The notes under the pieces: model-generated
What the model saw: the letters and a program-made list of their open reading frames with translations, nothing else
What the model was told of the DNA's origin: nothing
The model's database searches: none
Position numbers and translations under genes: made by a program
Origin: Paenibacillus lacisoli
Lineage (GTDB): Bacteria; Bacillota; Bacilli; Paenibacillales; Paenibacillaceae
Direction of reading: 5' to 3'
DNA: 64,000 nt
Assembly: GCF_030580655.1 (NCBI RefSeq)
Contig: NZ_JAUQTB010000014.1
Location: 23,595-87,594 of the forward strand
Part shown: positions 28,576-36,315 of the stretch, in pieces
How the letters are laid out: every line of letters begins with the position of its first letter
Position numbering within the stretch: the stretch's first letter is position 1

Positions 28576-30105
28576 CTAATCACCCAGCCGCCGGACAAGC
28601 ATGTTCCCCTGCTCCAGCTGACAGCAGAGATCTGCATCCTCTTCCATCCACTGCGGATCATGCGTGATCACCAGCAGGGCTGCTCCAGCCGCAGCCTGCT
28701 GCCGGCAGAGCTCAAGGAGGATCTGGATTCCACGGTAATCGGTTCCCGCGGTGGGTTCATCCAGAATGTAGAGTGATTTGGGCAGTATGAATTGGGCAAT
28801 CACGCTGAGCAGCCGTTTCTCGCCGCCGCTCAGGAGATAGGGGGAATCTTCCCGCTTGTCCCACAGGCCAGCCTGCAGCAGCAGGGCCTCCGCCCGTTCC
28901 CGCTCTGCCCGGGGGATCTCCTGGCCTGCTCGCAAGTTCAGCTGGGCGCGGACACCGAAGAGACATTCCTCCCAGACGCTAGAAGCTACCATCTGATGCT
29001 CCGGCTGCTGAAATACGTAGCCGATCTCCCGGGCCAGCTGCTCCACCGGGGTGCGGAAGAGATCCCGCCCTCTCCAGAACAGCCGTCCGCGCGGCAGCGG
29101 CTGCAACCCCATCAGCAGCTGGCTGAGCGTCGTCTTGCCGGAGCCGTTGCTCCCGACCAGCAGCGCCCATTCGCCCGGCTGCAGGGACAGGCTGACATCC
29201 GCCAGTGCCGGGCGGACGGCGCCGGGATAGGTGAAGGTAAGCCCCTTCACCTCCAGCAGCGGGCCGGCCTCGCGCTGCGCGGCCCGTGCCCGCCGGGCTG
29301 CGGCTGCTCCTGCCTGCAGGTCTGCAGGGAGCAGGCCCAGCCCGGCCAGCTGCGCGCCATGATCGCGCAGCAGCTCTGCCGGCGGACCGTCGAACAGCAC
29401 GGTGCCGCCGGCCAGAACGAGGACGCGCTGCGCCGCCTGCGCCGTCTCATCCAGACGGCCGGACGCGGTAATGACCGTCCGGCCGTCCTGGTGCAGCCGC
29501 CGGCACAGCGAGGTGTACTCGCGCTGGGCCGGCGGGTCGAGGCTCGCCGCTGCATCGTCGAGCACGACGAGCGGCGGGACCAGTGCCAGCACCGCGGCGA
29601 TAGCGGTGCGCTGGCGCTGGCCGCCCGAGAGACGGCGCACGAAGGAGCGCCGCTCGGCGGCCAGCCCGACCGCATCCAGCGCAGCGGTGATGCGGCGGCC
29701 GATCTCGGCCGGAGGCTGGCACAGATTCTCCGGCCCGAAGGCCACCTCGTCCTCCACAACCGCTTGGACGAGCTGGGCATCGGTGTCCTGATAGACCAGG
29801 CCCACCGCGCCCGCCAGCCCGGCGATCTCCGCCTCCGCCGGATCCATCCCCATTACCGCCACCGTACCGGTGCGCTGGCCGCCGCCGGCTCTCGGCAGAT
29901 AGCCGTTCAGCAGCTGGCACAGCGTCGATTTCCCGCTGCCGCTCGCACCCACAATTGCTACCCATTCACCTGATGAAATGGCCAGAGACAGACCCAGCAG
30001 CACCGGATCTGTCTCATTCTCATACGTATAGGTTACCTCATGCAGTTGGACCGCCACAGCCGCTGGCGTGACAGAAAGGGCTTTGTCATGCATACGTTCA
30101 GGCAC
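28576..30105 (-). CDS. ykoD: ECF transporter double ATPase (YkoD-like)
   Basis: A 509-residue protein with two ABC ATPase halves. First half: Walker A GASGSGKST near residue 53, signature LSGGQRQR, Walker B LVVLDDAAASLD. Second half: Walker A GSNGSGKTT near residue 318, signature LSGGEKR, Walker B LYILDEPTAG. The first site has Asp where the catalytic Glu is expected, so the two sites may be unequal. Two-domain ATPases of this kind power Group II/ECF vitamin importers such as YkoEDC. It starts (GTG) 8 bases inside the end of the S-component gene, so the two are coupled. The coding DNA at 29.2-30.0 kb is very GC-rich. Confidence 0.88.
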   Translation of the reverse strand: MPERMHDKALSVTPAAVAVQLHEVTYTYENETDPVLLGLSLAISSGEWVAIVGASGSGKSTLCQLLNGYLPRAGGGQRTGTVAVMGMDPAEAEIAGLAGAVGLVYQDTDAQLVQAVVEDEVAFGPENLCQPPAEIGRRITAALDAVGLAAERRSFVRRLSGGQRQRTAIAAVLALVPPLVVLDDAAASLDPPAQREYTSLCRRLHQDGRTVITASGRLDETAQAAQRVLVLAGGTVLFDGPPAELLRDHGAQLAGLGLLPADLQAGAAAARRARAAQREAGPLLEVKGLTFTYPGAVRPALADVSLSLQPGEWALLVGSNGSGKTTLSQLLMGLQPLPRGRLFWRGRDLFRTPVEQLAREIGYVFQQPEHQMVASSVWEECLFGVRAQLNLRAGQEIPRAERERAEALLLQAGLWDKREDSPYLLSGGEKRLLSVIAQFILPKSLYILDEPTAGTDYRGIQILLELCRQQAAAGAALLVITHDPQWMEEDADLCCQLEQGNMLVRRLGD

Positions 30106-30691
30106 GCCCCTGTGTGCTGGCTGCGAAGCGGCGCAGCAGACCGGTCTTCACCAGAGCATCACCGAGCAGCTTGCTGACCAGACCGCATAGAACGGCTCCG
30201 CTGACAATCCGGACAGCAAGGGCGATCAGCAGTACATTCCAGCCCCATTCCATATAGCCGAACAGACGGGCAGCAATCAGGAACCAGATGGGTACCAGCG
30301 CAGCACCAGCAATCATCATAATAAATCTGTTCCATACCCGGTAACGCAGCAGGGCAAAGACCAGCTCAGCCACAACCATGTAGCAGGCTGCGGCTGCAAT
30401 TACGGAGGTAATGCCGTAAGCCGTACCGATAAAGCTCTGAACGACAGCGCCCAGCGCATAGGTGATCACAGCGGTTCCCGGTTTACGGATAATGTAGTAA
30501 GCCAGCAGCCCATAAACCATATACAAACCGGTAATAGTTGAGGTGGCAATCGGACCGCCAAGGCTGTTCAGTGCCTTATTCACGACGGACAGATAGAAGG
30601 TCATTGCACCGTTGGCGGTGGCCAGCATAGCCATCAGCACAATATCCAGGGTGGTGAAGGCCTGAAAAATCCCTTGTTTTTTCATGTTCAT
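30098..30691 (-). CDS. ykoE: ECF transporter substrate-binding (S) component, YkoE family
   Basis: A 197-residue membrane protein with about six helices. The segments GPIATSTITGLYMVYGLLAYYIIRKPGTAVITYALGAVVQSFIG and LAVRIVSGAVLCGLVSKLLGDALVKTGLL match the YkoE family, whose B. subtilis member is assigned to thiamine or HMP uptake. No TPP riboswitch precedes this gene, in contrast to thiC in the same window. Instead its promoter overlaps a long inverted repeat like a BirA operator, so biotin or a biotin precursor should be considered as substrate. GGAGGG precedes the ATG. Confidence 0.85.
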   Translation of the reverse strand: MNMKKQGIFQAFTTLDIVLMAMLATANGAMTFYLSVVNKALNSLGGPIATSTITGLYMVYGLLAYYIIRKPGTAVITYALGAVVQSFIGTAYGITSVIAAAACYMVVAELVFALLRYRVWNRFIMMIAGAALVPIWFLIAARLFGYMEWGWNVLLIALAVRIVSGAVLCGLVSKLLGDALVKTGLLRRFAASTQGRA

Positions 30692-30772
30692 TGGTGTCCC
30701 TCCGGATTATCAATATGTATTATGCCTTTTACAGGAAGCTCCTCACCCGAGGATGAAGGAAGCCTACAAGTA

Positions 30773-30801
30773 AATGTAAAGACCTGCTCCGTAATTGTCA
30801 A
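30773..30801 (-). promoter_or_regulatory. Sigma-A promoter of the ykoE-ykoD unit
   Basis: On the minus strand TTGACA (30796-30801), a 17-base spacer, then TACATT (30773-30778). The -35 box lies inside the right half of the inverted repeat at 30793-30830. Confidence 0.8.
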
Positions 30802-30830
30802 CCAATATTTATTAATCTAAGTTGACAATT
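30793..30830. promoter_or_regulatory. Long inverted repeat overlapping ykoE promoter, BirA-operator-like
   Basis: Perfect 10-bp arms AATTGTCAAC and GTTGACAATT are separated by 18 bases. The arms resemble the biotin repressor operator of Bacilli, AATTGTTAACC facing GGTTAACAATT across 13-16 bases. Overlap with the -35 box implies repression. The identity of the regulator is an inference from similarity remembered from the B. subtilis bio operon. Confidence 0.6.
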
Positions 30831-30945
30831 GTAGTGCAAGCTGCCTGCACCGCAGTATCGGCAGGCTGGATTATCTGAACATACTGCCCGGAGCCTGCTT
30901 AACCAGACCCTGCTCAATCAGAACAACTCTATCGTTATTCTGCTT

Positions 30946-31704
30946 TCAGTGCCACAGCAGCAGCAGTACAGCTGTTATAACCCCCAGCCCGGCCATCCAC
31001 GGCCCCGCGGGGCTGCCTTGAAGCGGATGAAGATACGTCCGGTCGGGATAAGCCCCAAACCCCTTTCCTTCCATCGCTCCTGCCGTCATCTGCACCCTGC
31101 GTACCGCATTCACCAGCACAGCCGTGAGGAAGCTGCCCCACCAGCGGAGCCGTGATCTCCAACCGCGCGGCGGTCTTTGTCCCCTGACACGCTGGGCAGC
31201 CGAAATCGTGCGGCCTTCCTCTTCGAGCAGCGGCAGGAATGACAGTGCTAACGATATCCCGAACGCAAACCGATAAGGCACCTTCAGCCTCCGGTGAAGT
31301 GCCTGTACAATCTGCTGCGGGTCTGTCGTTATGATAAAGGTCAGTGAGGATAGGAACAGAATGAACATACGCAGCGTCATGGCACCGGCAGCATTCAGTC
31401 CTTCGGAAGTGATATGCAGCAGCCCCCATGACCACAGAACATGTTCCCCGTTCACCGCAAGGGCAGTCAGCACAAAATACGGTACCGCCAATGCCAGCAG
31501 AAAAGACATCGTCCGCTGCATCCGGCCAAAGCCCATCCCTCCGGCCAGACGGGCGGCTGCAACGACGAACACCAGCAGGCCGAGCTCCCATCCGGCTGTA
31601 TTCCAGCCCATAGCAAGCGCCGACACACAGAGCAGCAGAATAAATTTGCTGCCAGGCCCCAGTTTGTGAAGCAGGGAACGGCCCCGATCATATTGGAGCA
31701 GCAT
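30946..31704 (-). CDS. ykoC: ECF transporter transmembrane (T) component, YkoC-like
   Basis: A 252-residue membrane protein with about five helices. The cytoplasmic coupling region near residues 165-200 has RRLKVPYRFAFGISLALSFLPLLEEEGRTISAAQRVRGQ, the paired A-R-G coupling signature of EcfT/CbiQ proteins. It bridges the ATPase and the S component. The ATG at 31704 has AAAGGGGAT upstream and lies 17 bases inside the end of a GNAT gene. It is separated from ykoE by a 254-base gap holding another promoter, so expression of T and S/A parts can be uncoupled. Confidence 0.88.
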   Translation of the reverse strand: MLLQYDRGRSLLHKLGPGSKFILLLCVSALAMGWNTAGWELGLLVFVVAAARLAGGMGFGRMQRTMSFLLALAVPYFVLTALAVNGEHVLWSWGLLHITSEGLNAAGAMTLRMFILFLSSLTFIITTDPQQIVQALHRRLKVPYRFAFGISLALSFLPLLEEEGRTISAAQRVRGQRPPRGWRSRLRWWGSFLTAVLVNAVRRVQMTAGAMEGKGFGAYPDRTYLHPLQGSPAGPWMAGLGVITAVLLLLWH

Positions 31705-32275
31705 GATTTTTATCCCCTTTCTGCCATTCTTCATAGAGAAGTGAATACATTTGCATGTCCTTAAAACCTGACGCCGTGTGCTGTACCTGGCGCAGCAGCC
31801 CTTCCCTGGTGAAGCCGAGACTGGCCAGCAGTGCTGAGGAGCCGTCATTCCGGTGATCGACCAGACCTTCGATCCGGTTCAGTCTCATGGTCTCGAATCC
31901 GAACGTTAGAATCGCCTTTAGCGCCTCTGTCATATAGCCCTTACGCCAATAGGGTTTATGAATTTCATAACCGATCTCACCGCGGTAAGAACCCTTAATC
32001 TGCCAGCTGTTATATCCGCAGCTGCCCATCAGCCGCCCGGTGCTTTTATCCACGATCCCCCACCGGATCGCATCGTCTATCTCCGCCATATCGTTCAGAA
32101 AACCGATCATCTCTTCGGCTTCCTCTACACTGGTCATGGGAGAAATATTCATAAAGCGGGTCACTTCCCGGTCAGACCAGCATCTGTAGATTTCCGGAGC
32201 ATCCTGCCGTGTCATCCTGCGGAGCTTCAGCCGGGGTGTCTCCAGTTCAGGGATATATCCTTTGCATGTATACAC
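31688..32275 (-). CDS. RimJ/RimL-type GNAT acetyltransferase
   Basis: A 195-residue acetyltransferase: ETPRLKLRRMTRQDAPEIYRCWSD at the N-terminus, then IGYEIHKPYWRKGYMTEALKAILTFGFETMRLNRIEGLVDHRNDGSSALLASLGFTREGLLRQ. This is the RimJ/Acetyltransf_3 pattern, used for protein N-termini, antibiotics or small amines. The start is a GTG at 32275 with AAAGGAGG 8 bases upstream; an ATG one base earlier is out of frame. Its 3' end overlaps the EcfT gene, so it heads that transcript. The link to vitamin uptake is unclear. Confidence 0.85.
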   Translation of the reverse strand: MYTCKGYIPELETPRLKLRRMTRQDAPEIYRCWSDREVTRFMNISPMTSVEEAEEMIGFLNDMAEIDDAIRWGIVDKSTGRLMGSCGYNSWQIKGSYRGEIGYEIHKPYWRKGYMTEALKAILTFGFETMRLNRIEGLVDHRNDGSSALLASLGFTREGLLRQVQHTASGFKDMQMYSLLYEEWQKGDKNHAAPI

Positions 32276-32515
32276 ATTGCTTCCTCCTTTGCTGCACAAT
32301 AAAAAAACGGTCAACCGTTGATCAATAAGACTCCATATGCCATCTAATCATAGGTCGCTTCCGAAGACAACCTTCTTTCCTGAATTTCTGTCCGTCTGCT
32401 CCAGCTTGGTTCGCAGCACGGATGAGCTGGCAAATTTGGGGTAATGATACTTAGAACGTTCAGGAGCCTGCCCGAAAGGGTAAGGCAAAATGGCATGGAA
32501 AGAAGGAGATGAACC

Positions 32516-33532
32516 TTGCTGTATTGGATCACCGCCGCTGTCCTCTGTTTTCCCCTTCTGGTTATCGCGAGCATTACCGGTATAGCCTTCCGGCTGATGG
32601 TCCAGATGAAGGTGCAGACCGAAGACCGCATCTTCCGCGTTGTGGAACAGCAGGGACAATACAGGCGCCGCCAGTATACCGAACTGCACAAGAAGAGTGT
32701 CAGCGTAACAAGCAGGGATGGCTTGAAGCTGCACGGTGTGCTCGTTGAACCTTTTCCCGGCTCAGGGAGATGGATGATTATCGTACACGGATATACCGCT
32801 TCTCACGCTGCCTCTGCCCAATTTGCTGACATGTTTATCGAAAAGGGATTTAATATACTTCTGATTGACCAGCGCCGTCATGGTAAAAGTGAGGGCCGCT
32901 TCACGACGTATGGTTTTCATGAAAAATATGACGTCGACGCATGGGTACACTGGCTGCTCGGCAGCCGGGGATCCGCGATAGATATCGGCCTGCACGGCCT
33001 ATCTCTCGGCGGGGGCACTGTTCTCGAATATTTGGCCATTGCCCACCCTTCAGTTCGATTTGTCATTGCAGATTGCCCATACTCGGATCTGACCGAGCTG
33101 ATGGCATACCAGATGACGGTTCTTAATCATATCCCTGCCCGACCTTTTCTGCAGCTGGTGAATGCACGGATATATCGCCGTGCCGGATTCAGACTGGAGG
33201 ATGTCAGCCCGATCCGGGCAGTCCGATCCAGCCGTCTGCCTGTCCTGTTCATTCACGGCACGGCGGATACCTATGTCCCGACCTGGATGAGTGAGGCCAT
33301 GTATGAGGTCAAACCGGAGCCCAAGCGTCTGTTCCTAGTCGAAGGCGGTTTGCACGCCAATGCTTACACGGCCGCTCCCGTTCCCTATCGGCTGGAGGTC
33401 CAGTCTTTTGTGGATCAGGTTATGACGATGGACCGGCCGGAGTCAGCATCGGAATCACGTCAACCTCAAGAATCCATGAACCGGATGAAAAATGCCCTGC
33501 TCCCGGCCGCTGCCTCGCTGCCGGATGCTTGA
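32516..33532 (+). CDS. Membrane-anchored alpha/beta hydrolase (second copy of the type)
   Basis: A 338-residue protein. Residues 2-30 form a hydrophobic anchor. Catalytic parts are IVHGYTASHAAS (oxyanion), HGLSLGGGTVLEYLA (nucleophile Ser), HGTADTYVP (acid) and GGLHANAY (His). Same architecture as the hydrolase at 6093, with a different sequence. The start is TTG, supported by AAGAAGGAG eight bases upstream; no ATG in this frame has a site. The C-terminal 30 residues are Ser/Glu/Arg-rich and look disordered. Substrate unknown. Confidence 0.85.
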   Translation: MLYWITAAVLCFPLLVIASITGIAFRLMVQMKVQTEDRIFRVVEQQGQYRRRQYTELHKKSVSVTSRDGLKLHGVLVEPFPGSGRWMIIVHGYTASHAASAQFADMFIEKGFNILLIDQRRHGKSEGRFTTYGFHEKYDVDAWVHWLLGSRGSAIDIGLHGLSLGGGTVLEYLAIAHPSVRFVIADCPYSDLTELMAYQMTVLNHIPARPFLQLVNARIYRRAGFRLEDVSPIRAVRSSRLPVLFIHGTADTYVPTWMSEAMYEVKPEPKRLFLVEGGLHANAYTAAPVPYRLEVQSFVDQVMTMDRPESASESRQPQESMNRMKNALLPAAASLPDA

Positions 33533-33569
33533 AGCCCAATCCAAGCTCCCTATTCCTAATGAACTCAAA

Positions 33570-33600
33570 ACAACCCGCTTCCTTTGCGGAAGCGGGTTGT
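33570..33600. terminator. Hairpin between convergent genes
   Basis: ACAACCCGCTTCC-TTTGC-GGAAGCGGGTTGT: perfect 13-bp stem without a strong T tract. Confidence 0.6.
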
Positions 33601-33636
33601 ACGTATACAGATCATATTCTATAGGGGTCTTCTGTA

Positions 33637-33945
33637 CTAAGAGGTTGCCCCCGACATCTGTTTCGCTCGGGATGGTTCTACGACCTCGCCGCACAAGCTG
33701 CTGAGCATGGCCTGAATCTCCTTGAACTCTTCAATTCCGGTTCCGGTTACGCTGAACTGATCATCATGAGCAGTCAGGAAATTTTCCTGTGTGAGATGTT
33801 CCAGCTCCTGCTTGACTTCTCGTTCACCGACACGGTATCCCCGGCTTTCCAGCGCGGGCAGGACATCACGTACCGTCAGGTCCTCCTGCTGAGCAAGATA
33901 AAGCATATGAATGCGGATAAACAAGTTCTGTACCTCTGCGTGCAT
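33637..33945 (-). CDS. Small winged-helix-like hypothetical protein
   Basis: A 102-residue protein. The order helix-helix-helix-strand-strand in LFIRIHMLYLAQQEDLTVRDVLPALESRGYRVGEREVKQELEHLTQENFLTAHDDQFSVTGTGIEEFKEIQAML reads as a winged helix (PadR/DUF-like). It may bind DNA or mediate protein contacts. ATG at 33945 has AAGGAGAG upstream. Monocistronic; no recognised family. Confidence 0.65.
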   Translation of the reverse strand: MHAEVQNLFIRIHMLYLAQQEDLTVRDVLPALESRGYRVGEREVKQELEHLTQENFLTAHDDQFSVTGTGIEEFKEIQAMLSSLCGEVVEPSRAKQMSGATS

Positions 33946-34127
33946 GAATGCTCTCCTTCCCGGCGCTTGCGCCACGGTTGTATATCAACTACTTACCCGT
34001 GAACACCACCGGGGAATCAGAATTTATACCCATTTCATACCGGATCAGGCCAAAGATGAGATTCTCGGCATACTGGTGATGGATTTAGGCTGGTCGGCTT
34101 ATGATAAAAACTTCTTATGGAAAAGTA

Positions 34128-34156
34128 TTGACTACATCCCGCCAAAAAGCTATCCT
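34128..34156 (+). promoter_or_regulatory. Sigma-A promoter of the methionine sulfoxide reductase gene
   Basis: TTGACT, a 17-base spacer and TATCCT, 39 bases before the start codon. Confidence 0.65.
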
Positions 34157-34194
34157 ATTTTAATTAACCGATGGTAGATAGGAGTGTGAGGTCC

Positions 34195-34674
34195 ATGTTT
34201 CAAGCCGCTCCCTATGAAGGCGCGCGACATGAGCAGTTCTCTTCCGTGCTGGGCCAGCTTAAAGCGCTCATTCACGATGAGCCCAGCGCTGTAGCCAATA
34301 TGGCGAATGCAGCAGCGCTGCTGAATCATTTTCTGGAAGATATCAACTGGGTGGGCTTCTACCTGTATGACGGCAAAGAGCTTGTACTTGGACCGTTCCA
34401 GGGCCTTCCAGCCTGTATTCGTATTCCGCTGGGCCGCGGTGTGTGCGGCACGTCGGCTTCCGAGCGCAAAACACTGGTTGTGGAGGACGTACACGCGTTC
34501 CCCGGTCATATCGCCTGTGATGCTGCCAGCAATAGCGAGATCGTTGTTCCCCTGGTCAAGGATGGCGAAATCTATGGTGTGCTGGATATCGACAGCCCCC
34601 TGAAAGGCCGCTTTGATGCCGAGGATCAGAGATTCTTGGAGGAATTCGTCTCTATTCTGGTTACGCAGCTGTAA
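34195..34674 (+). CDS. msrC: Free methionine-(R)-sulfoxide reductase (GAF domain)
   Basis: A 159-residue single GAF-domain enzyme (fRMsr; YtsP in B. subtilis) that reduces free Met-R-sulfoxide. The three catalytic or resolving cysteines are in place: Cys74 (LPACIRIPLGRGVC), Cys84 and Cys108 (FPGHIACDAASNSEIVVPL). GVLDIDSPLKGRFDAEDQRFLE closes the domain. The ATG at 34195 has GAGG five bases upstream; the frame opens eight codons earlier. Monocistronic with its own promoter and terminator. It fits the oxidative-stress theme (two SODs, bacilliredoxin). Confidence 0.93.
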   Translation: MFQAAPYEGARHEQFSSVLGQLKALIHDEPSAVANMANAAALLNHFLEDINWVGFYLYDGKELVLGPFQGLPACIRIPLGRGVCGTSASERKTLVVEDVHAFPGHIACDAASNSEIVVPLVKDGEIYGVLDIDSPLKGRFDAEDQRFLEEFVSILVTQL

Positions 34675-34702
34675 CAGGAGAAACCCGCAGATTTCAGGCA
34701 GC

Positions 34703-34756
34703 AAAAAGAGATTTCTCGAACAGTACACTGTACTGTAGGGGAAATCTCTTTTTTTG
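34703..34756 (+). terminator. Terminator after fRMsr gene
   Basis: AAAAAGAGATTTC pairs with GAAATCTCTTTTT; the loop contains a second small stem (ACAGTACA/TGTACTGT). A T7 run follows. Confidence 0.9.
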
Positions 34757-34888
34757 CATACCTGATTTCATATATATCGCGGCGGGTTCTGCAATCGGTA
34801 AACCCAATCAAAATGATGCGTATAAATCACCAGGTCTCCCGCCACAATAACTTGGGGCTTGATCCCAATTCACGAAGGAGGTTCATCC

Positions 34889-35320
34889 ATGAACTATAAC
34901 AACAGCGTAAGCCAGCAAATCCAGCAGTGCGAGCAAATCATGCAGCAGCTGATTCAGCAAACCCAGCAGGCGTCCTCTATGTATCAGCAAATGCTGCAGC
35001 AGGAACAGCAAAATGCTGCCCGTCTGGAAGAGCTTGCCCAACGTGAGCGCCAGGCTGCTCATATGATCCAAACAGCTTTGCAGGGCCACCAGACTGCGGT
35101 TCAGCAGTACCATCAGGTTACACAGCTGTGCAAGCAGCTGGAGAGCTCTATTCAGGCCTCCGCCCAGATGGTCCAGCCGCAGTTCGGCCGGGTTCAGGGC
35201 ACAGCCCAGACCAGCAGCTTCGGCACTTCTTCAATAGAAAGCTTCGGCCATAACCCGGTGTCCTTCTCCGCGATTGGCAGCCACAACCCGCAGAACCGGA
35301 CTGGCTTCAGCAACCACTAA
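34889..35320 (+). CDS. Gln-rich coiled-coil protein
   Basis: A 143-residue protein. Residues 8-110 are extremely rich in Gln (clusters such as QQIQQCEQIMQQLIQQTQQ) with heptad-like spacing of Leu, Met and Ala, predicting a long coiled coil. Residues 110-143 are Ser/Asn/His/Phe-rich and likely disordered. No signal peptide or membrane segment. AAGGAGG lies nine bases before the ATG and a terminator follows, so it is a genuine monocistronic gene. Composition recalls spore-coat or inner-coat proteins of Bacillales, but I do not recognise a family. Confidence 0.75.
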   Translation: MNYNNSVSQQIQQCEQIMQQLIQQTQQASSMYQQMLQQEQQNAARLEELAQRERQAAHMIQTALQGHQTAVQQYHQVTQLCKQLESSIQASAQMVQPQFGRVQGTAQTSSFGTSSIESFGHNPVSFSAIGSHNPQNRTGFSNH

Positions 35321-35325
35321 CTCGC

Positions 35326-35368
35326 AAAAAGGGGTGTGTCCGGCCTAACAACTGGAGACACCCCTTTG
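35326..35368 (+). terminator. Terminator after Gln-rich gene
   Basis: AAAGGGGTGTGTCC pairs with GGAGACACCCCTTT (one mismatch) around a 12-base loop. Confidence 0.85.
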
Positions 35369-35403
35369 TGATAACCGCTCTGCGGCCAAGAAAATTCAAA
35401 CTC

Positions 35404-36183
35404 TTACTGAAGCTCACGTTCGGCCAGTACCTTCATGGCATCACGGAGATACTCGGCAAGGCCCGGGCAATAGCTGTCATACAGCTTGCGGAAACTGTCC
35501 TGCTCCACATATAGCTCCCCAAGACCCTTATAGATCTCGGCGGTAGGCACGTAAAACTGCCGGACCCAATCCAGATGCTCGCGAACCAGCTCCTGAACCT
35601 TCTCAGCTTGCGGCTGGAGTCCTTCTTTCAGCAGACTGGCCAGCTTGCGGATAATGATGTCGAGCTCCGCCTGGGAGTCCAGATACTGCTCCTTGCTAGG
35701 CAGCTGGAACTCTGTGTCTGTGCCCGGATCCGCTTCATTGTAAGCAAGGGCAGGCGCATTCTGCTCCAGCAGGCCTGGATCAAACCCTGCAAACCATTCT
35801 TCCGGGTCCATCTTATGTTTTCCCTGGCAGCTTGCAACCGTTTTATCAATGGTCTGAGCCAGGGTGTACAGGCGGCTGGCTTGCTTCAGAAGCTTCTGCC
35901 TGAATTGGATCATGTCATTGACGATCCGGTTCTGATTTTGCTGGACCAGGAAATCTAGATCGGACAGCGGATACCCGCATTCCCGGTAAAACATGATATG
36001 CTGCAGCCGCTGAAGCTCCTCCTCCCCATACGGCTTTTCTCCATCAAGTCTGTTCGCCGTCTGCACGGCCTCATGATGCTCTTCCCCATAACCGGTTTTG
36101 AGAAGGCCGATCTCCTCATAAAAACTTAATGCCGGCTTGCTAAGACCCGATAACTGGGATAAATCCTCCATACTGTAAGCCAA
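35404..36183 (-). CDS. MerR-family regulator with TipAS-like C-terminal domain
   Basis: A 259-residue regulator. Residues 1-70 are a MerR HTH (YSMEDLSQLSGLSKPALSFYEEIGLL, EELQRLQHIMFYRECGYPLSDLDFLV). A coiled-coil linker (90-120) leads to a C-terminal helical domain resembling TipAS (YLDSQAELDIIIRKLASLLKEGLQPQAEKVQELVREHLDWVRQFY), a drug-recognition fold. The start is TTG with AGGGGGTGAGGGG before it. A perfect 16-bp palindrome upstream is the likely operator. No transporter or resistance gene is next to it on the same strand. Confidence 0.85.
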   Translation of the reverse strand: MAYSMEDLSQLSGLSKPALSFYEEIGLLKTGYGEEHHEAVQTANRLDGEKPYGEEELQRLQHIMFYRECGYPLSDLDFLVQQNQNRIVNDMIQFRQKLLKQASRLYTLAQTIDKTVASCQGKHKMDPEEWFAGFDPGLLEQNAPALAYNEADPGTDTEFQLPSKEQYLDSQAELDIIIRKLASLLKEGLQPQAEKVQELVREHLDWVRQFYVPTAEIYKGLGELYVEQDSFRKLYDSYCPGLAEYLRDAMKVLAERELQ

Positions 36184-36236
36184 CCCCTCACCCCCTTGAC
36201 CCCACTGGTTATTTTGACATCCTGCTGCCCGGCTGC

Positions 36237-36252
36237 TCCTTCTTAAGAAGGA
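36237..36252. promoter_or_regulatory. Perfect 16-bp palindrome upstream of MerR-TipAS gene
   Basis: TCCTTCTTAAGAAGGA, about 55 bases before the TTG start. MerR proteins bind palindromes between -35 and -10; a TTGGCA box lies 12 bases upstream on the minus strand. Probable auto-operator. Confidence 0.5.
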
Positions 36253-36315
36253 TACAAATTACTTTTGCCAAATCATTCTTATCATTTTATACCCTGCTGT
36301 ATAAAGTTGAACCCT

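Noticed and set aside
28792..29973. Plus-strand frame of 393 codons opposite the double ATPase
   Set aside because: Produced by high GC content and lack of stop codons in the antisense strand; composition is low-complexity His/Gln/Arg/Ala with no family match.
30870..30945. In-frame continuation after the EcfT stop codon reading NNDRVVLIEQGLVKQAPG
   Set aside because: It looks faintly like an ABC ATPase tail, but it is only 24 codons, needs stop read-through and has no Walker or signature motifs; taken as chance.
32306..32319. AACGGT-CA-ACCGTT inverted repeat with adjacent A/T run upstream of the RimJ-type gene
   Set aside because: Could be a short terminator or operator, but the stem is only 5-6 bp and there is no gene end to match; too weak to call.
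33946..34194. Plus-strand 88-codon frame upstream of the methionine sulfoxide reductase
   Set aside because: Overlaps the opposite-strand gene and contains that reductase gene's promoter; no ribosome binding site.
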